Below, piece after piece: positions 61,750 through 64,000 of a stretch of 64,000 nt of DNA. The DNA lies in assembly GCF_046523945.1 (NCBI RefSeq), contig NZ_CP171363.1, positions 1,240,001 through 1,304,000 of the forward strand, read 5' to 3'. The position numbers and the translations under genes were made by a program. Each line of letters starts with the position of its first letter. The stretch's first letter is position 1. The DNA comes from Faucicola mancuniensis. GTDB taxonomy: Bacteria > Pseudomonadota > Gammaproteobacteria > Pseudomonadales > Moraxellaceae. Below the pieces are notes generated by a model. That model was not told where the DNA came from. It was given only the letters and a program-made list of their open reading frames with translations, and did no database searches.

Positions 61750-62790
61750 TTAATACACCGCCAAACTGCCAATCCGTCCACTCACCGCATTGGTAACAGG
61801 AATTTGGCGTGGTTCGGCTTTTTCTACAGTTAAACCCAAATCCGCCATCAACTTATCATCATGATTGGTCGTGGCATTGTCCGTTGTCAAAAGTCTATCA
61901 CCATAAAAAAACGAATTTGCCCCCGCCATAAACAACATGGCTTGTTCGGTGTCGCTCAAACCATCACGCCCCGCAGCAATCCGTACATAACTGGTCGGAC
62001 AGGCAAGACGAGCCACCGCAATCGTGCGAATCCACTCAAGCACAGGCAAACGAGTTTCGCCCAACTTATCGGCAATTGGTGTACCTGCAATCGGTACAAG
62101 CATATTAATTGGAATGGATTCAGGCGGTTTTGGTAAATTTGCCAACTCATGCAATAGGCTAATACGGTCTTCACGGCTTTCGCCCATGCCAATGATACCG
62201 CCTGCACAAATGTTTATCCCTGCATTTCGCACATGAGCCAGTGTATTTAAACGGTCATCATAATTACGAGTGCTAACGATTTGGCGATAAAAATCTCGTG
62301 ACGTATCAAGATTGTGGTTATAGTAGTCAAGTCCAGCTTCGGCAAGCAGTTGGGCTTGGTTGCCTGTCAGCATACCGAGCGTCATGCACGTTTCTAGCCC
62401 CAACGCTTTGACTTCTTTAATCAGTTCAAGCACATAGGGCATATCTTTATCATGTGGGTGCTTCCACGCCGCTCCCATACAAAAACGGCTTGAACCGCTT
62501 GCTTTGGCTTTTTTTGCTTCTTCAATGGCTTTTGCGACAGCGATTTTCTTTTCAGGTTGTAAATCGGTGCTATGATGTCCTGATTGTGAACAATAACCGC
62601 AATCTTCTGGACAATTGCCTGTTTTGATAGATAAAAGTGTACTCACTTGTACGGTATTAGCAGGAAAATTTTCTCGCAAAACATTTTGGGCTTGCATAAG
62701 CAAATCCATCAAGGGCAAGTCAAACCACGCTTGAATTTGCGATTTACTGGGACGATGAGATGAAGTAGATGAAAGTGATAGGTCAGCCAT
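61750..62790 (-). CDS. bioB: biotin synthase BioB
   Basis: A radical SAM enzyme that inserts sulfur into dethiobiotin. The 4Fe-4S motif is C60-x3-C64-x2-C67 (CPEDCGYCSQS). Also present are GSSRFCMGAAW, YYNHNLDTS, GGIIGMGE and the 2Fe-2S ligand Arg in RIAAGRDG. It has 346 residues. AGGATA lies upstream of the ATG. No other bio genes are adjacent. Confidence 0.97.
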   Translation of the reverse strand: MADLSLSSTSSHRPSKSQIQAWFDLPLMDLLMQAQNVLRENFPANTVQVSTLLSIKTGNCPEDCGYCSQSGHHSTDLQPEKKIAVAKAIEEAKKAKASGSSRFCMGAAWKHPHDKDMPYVLELIKEVKALGLETCMTLGMLTGNQAQLLAEAGLDYYNHNLDTSRDFYRQIVSTRNYDDRLNTLAHVRNAGINICAGGIIGMGESREDRISLLHELANLPKPPESIPINMLVPIAGTPIADKLGETRLPVLEWIRTIAVARLACPTSYVRIAAGRDGLSDTEQAMLFMAGANSFFYGDRLLTTDNATTNHDDKLMADLGLTVEKAEPRQIPVTNAVSGRIGSLAVY

Positions 62791-62850
62791 GACAAATATC
62801 CTAAAATTTTAAAAAATGCCATTATACCAAAAAATCTTTTGCAAAAACCA

Positions 62851-62883
62851 AAAAAACAACCGTATCAAACGGTTGCTTTTTTA
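62851..62883 (-). terminator. intrinsic terminator after the SCP2-like gene
   Basis: CAACCGT and ACGGTTG pair around ATCAA, with a T-run after on the minus strand; the plus side also ends in T residues. It follows the stop at 62899 by about 16 bases. Confidence 0.8.
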
Positions 62884-62898
62884 TCGCTAAAAAATCAA

Positions 62899-64000
62899 TT
62901 ACGCATTACGAGTAACAGTGATGTTGATAATCGGTGATTTATTATTTTTCACTGCATCCGTTTTGACATTTTCAGCAATCACTTCATCATCAGCGTGTTT
63001 GGCTTCCAATGCTTGCGATTGGGTCATCGCAGGGGGTTGTGAATTATCTGCCGTTTCTTCTTTGTTTTCGCCACTCATTGCTTCCAATTGTTGATTGACT
63101 TCGTCCACTTTTTCTTCGGCAGTGGCTTTTAGTCCATCAAGTTTTTCTTTGCCATCTTCAATTTTGGTTTCAGCAGTGGTTTTGACTTCTTCCACTTTTT
63201 CTTCTGCAGTCGCTTTCAAATCAGCAACTTTTTCTTCGGCAGTGTGTTTTAATTCGTCAAGTTTTTCTTTACCGTCTTCAATTTTTGTTTCGGCTTTTTC
63301 TTTGATTTCTACCGCTTTTTCTTCTGCAGTCGCTTTCAAATCAACAACTTTTTCTTCGGCAGTGTGTTTTAATTCGTCAATTTTTTCTTTGCCTTCTTCA
63401 ATTTTGGTTTCAGCAGTGGTTTTAAGTTCGTCAAACTTTTCTTCAGCCGTGTGTTTGACTTCTGCCAATTTTTCTTCGGCTTTTTCTTTGATTTCTACCG
63501 CTTTTTCTTTTAGGTTGTCCAACACGCTGTTATCTGTTGTTGTGCTATTGGTTGGCGTGTTTTGTTCGTTAAAAAATTTACTTTCGCCTTGTACGGTTTT
63601 TTCAGTTTTTTCGGTTTTGTCAAAAAAACTGCTGGCTTTGGCAAACAAATCTTTGGCAATCGGTGTGGCTTTGTCAATCAACGGTTTTGCTTGTTCAACG
63701 AATGGTTGCAATGGTTCTGGCACTTTTGGCACGATAAATTTGGCAACTTGGTTAAACCACATCAATAACGAATAATCGCCCGCCATTTTTAAATCGCCGT
63801 TTTGAATGCCAACCATAAATGCAGCAGCATCACCTTTGGCAAGCAGTTTTGCACCTGTCATGGAGTCTTTAAAGGTGATACTCAAAGTTGGGTTTTCGGT
63901 TTTGTCCGCTGTTTGGGTAAAATAGCCATTGTTTACCGCAAAGGTGCGAAAAACCTGCTCGGCTTCGCTACCCATTTGGATAGTAAAGTTGCGGTTTTCA
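62899..64000 (-). CDS. SCP2-like lipid-binding protein with coiled-coil repeat tail (partial)
   Basis: The frame is open to the window edge, so the N-terminus is missing. The first visible 90 residues (LSITFKDSMTGAKLLAKGD, then FMVGIQNGDLKMAGDYSLL) resemble the SCP2 sterol-carrier fold. A linker with PEPLQPFVEQAKPLIDKA follows. About 150 residues of 11-residue helical repeats (for example AEEKVADLKATAEEKVEEVK) resemble LEA or apolipoprotein helices, and a final tail ends INITVTRNA. The repeat region is a 120-bp tandem repeat in the DNA. Function is unknown; lipid or membrane binding is inferred. Confidence 0.75.
   Translation of the reverse strand, partial: ENRNFTIQMGSEAEQVFRTFAVNNGYFTQTADKTENPTLSITFKDSMTGAKLLAKGDAAAFMVGIQNGDLKMAGDYSLLMWFNQVAKFIVPKVPEPLQPFVEQAKPLIDKATPIAKDLFAKASSFFDKTEKTEKTVQGESKFFNEQNTPTNSTTTDNSVLDNLKEKAVEIKEKAEEKLAEVKHTAEEKFDELKTTAETKIEEGKEKIDELKHTAEEKVVDLKATAEEKAVEIKEKAETKIEDGKEKLDELKHTAEEKVADLKATAEEKVEEVKTTAETKIEDGKEKLDGLKATAEEKVDEVNQQLEAMSGENKEETADNSQPPAMTQSQALEAKHADDEVIAENVKTDAVKNNKSPIINITVTRNA
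63121..63480. repeat. 120-bp tandem repeat inside the SCP2-like gene
   Basis: Near-identical blocks recur with exact 120-base spacing: GTTTTTCTTTGCC at 63141, GTTTTTCTTTACC at 63261 and TTTTTTCTTTGCC at 63381. Each encodes 40 residues, with AETKIE(D/E)GKEK followed by DELKHTAEEK-type helices. The last copy is partly diverged. Copy-number change by recombination would keep the frame. Confidence 0.85.

Noticed and set aside
63121..63480. Regularly spaced repeats that could be taken for a CRISPR array
   Set aside because: The period is 120 bases with conserved rather than unique spacers, and the repeat is in frame within a protein gene.
63095..63775. Long plus-strand open frame (226 codons, Ser/Val/Ala-rich) opposite the SCP2-like gene
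   Set aside because: It is the antisense image of the 120-bp coiled-coil repeat, with low-complexity composition and no ribosome site. The minus-strand reading gives a coherent protein.

Overview
The window is chromosomal DNA of a low-to-mid G+C gammaproteobacterium. The nar cluster layout, the OmpA-type porin, the Neisseria/Moraxella-type ACP protein and the overall gene style point to Moraxellaceae, most like Moraxella. This placement is inferred from recognised proteins, not from a marker-gene comparison. No rRNA, tRNA or CRISPR array was seen.

Positions 1-20133 are a nitrate-respiration island. On the minus strand, from right to left, lie two nitrate/nitrite transporters (narK1, narK2), the nitrate reductase genes narGHJI, a His/Cys-rich parvulin (ppiC type), and moeA and moaA for molybdenum cofactor. 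The sensor-regulator pair narX-narL reads the other way, followed by a convergent Crp/Fnr-type regulator and a beta-carbonic anhydrase. A perfect FNR/ANR box and near-identical 7-2-7 NarL-like sites before narK1, narG and moaA tie the parts into one anaerobic, nitrate-responsive regulon. Left of moaA are an unknown gene and a yiiM-like MOSC gene broken by one in-frame stop.

Positions 20147-22006 are an insertion-sequence graveyard: an IS5-type remnant, an IS256-type element whose transposase has an internal deletion, and a truncated IS982-type element that cut a small gene downstream of a GbsR/MarR-type regulator. The regulator has a long perfect palindrome at its start. Housekeeping genes follow: era-recO-pdxJ, a pseudopilin, ompA, typA, mscL, dadA, a PhoR-like kinase, rlmH, tyrS and an ACP-like lysozyme inhibitor. 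A 96-bp MITE-like element with TAA duplications sits next to tyrS.

Positions 35271-44574 are a partial division/cell-wall (dcw) cluster: rsmH-ftsL-ftsI-murE-murF-mraY. It is interrupted between murE and murF by an IS200/IS605-type right-end relic, a vapBC toxin-antitoxin pair and a small unknown gene. The vapBC promoter carries a palindrome that is also a perfect FNR consensus.

Positions 46174-49269 hold a three-gene operon (HAD phosphatase, StiP/PELOTA protein, HpcH/CitE-like lyase). It matches the nucleoside-like-metabolite module described for Ter stress systems, but no ter genes are nearby. It shares with anmK a strikingly symmetric pair of divergent extended -10 promoters. This operon is the best candidate here for an under-described system.

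The remainder holds fabF, a coiled-coil protein, recG, a cysteine-less HMA-like small protein, a duplicated His-rich metal-binding protein, ETF-ubiquinone oxidoreductase, a DUF1285 protein, murI, a DUF4062-like protein with an acidic partner, a twice-frameshifted pseudogene, hemJ, bioB, and an incomplete gene with a 120-bp tandem repeat running off the right edge.
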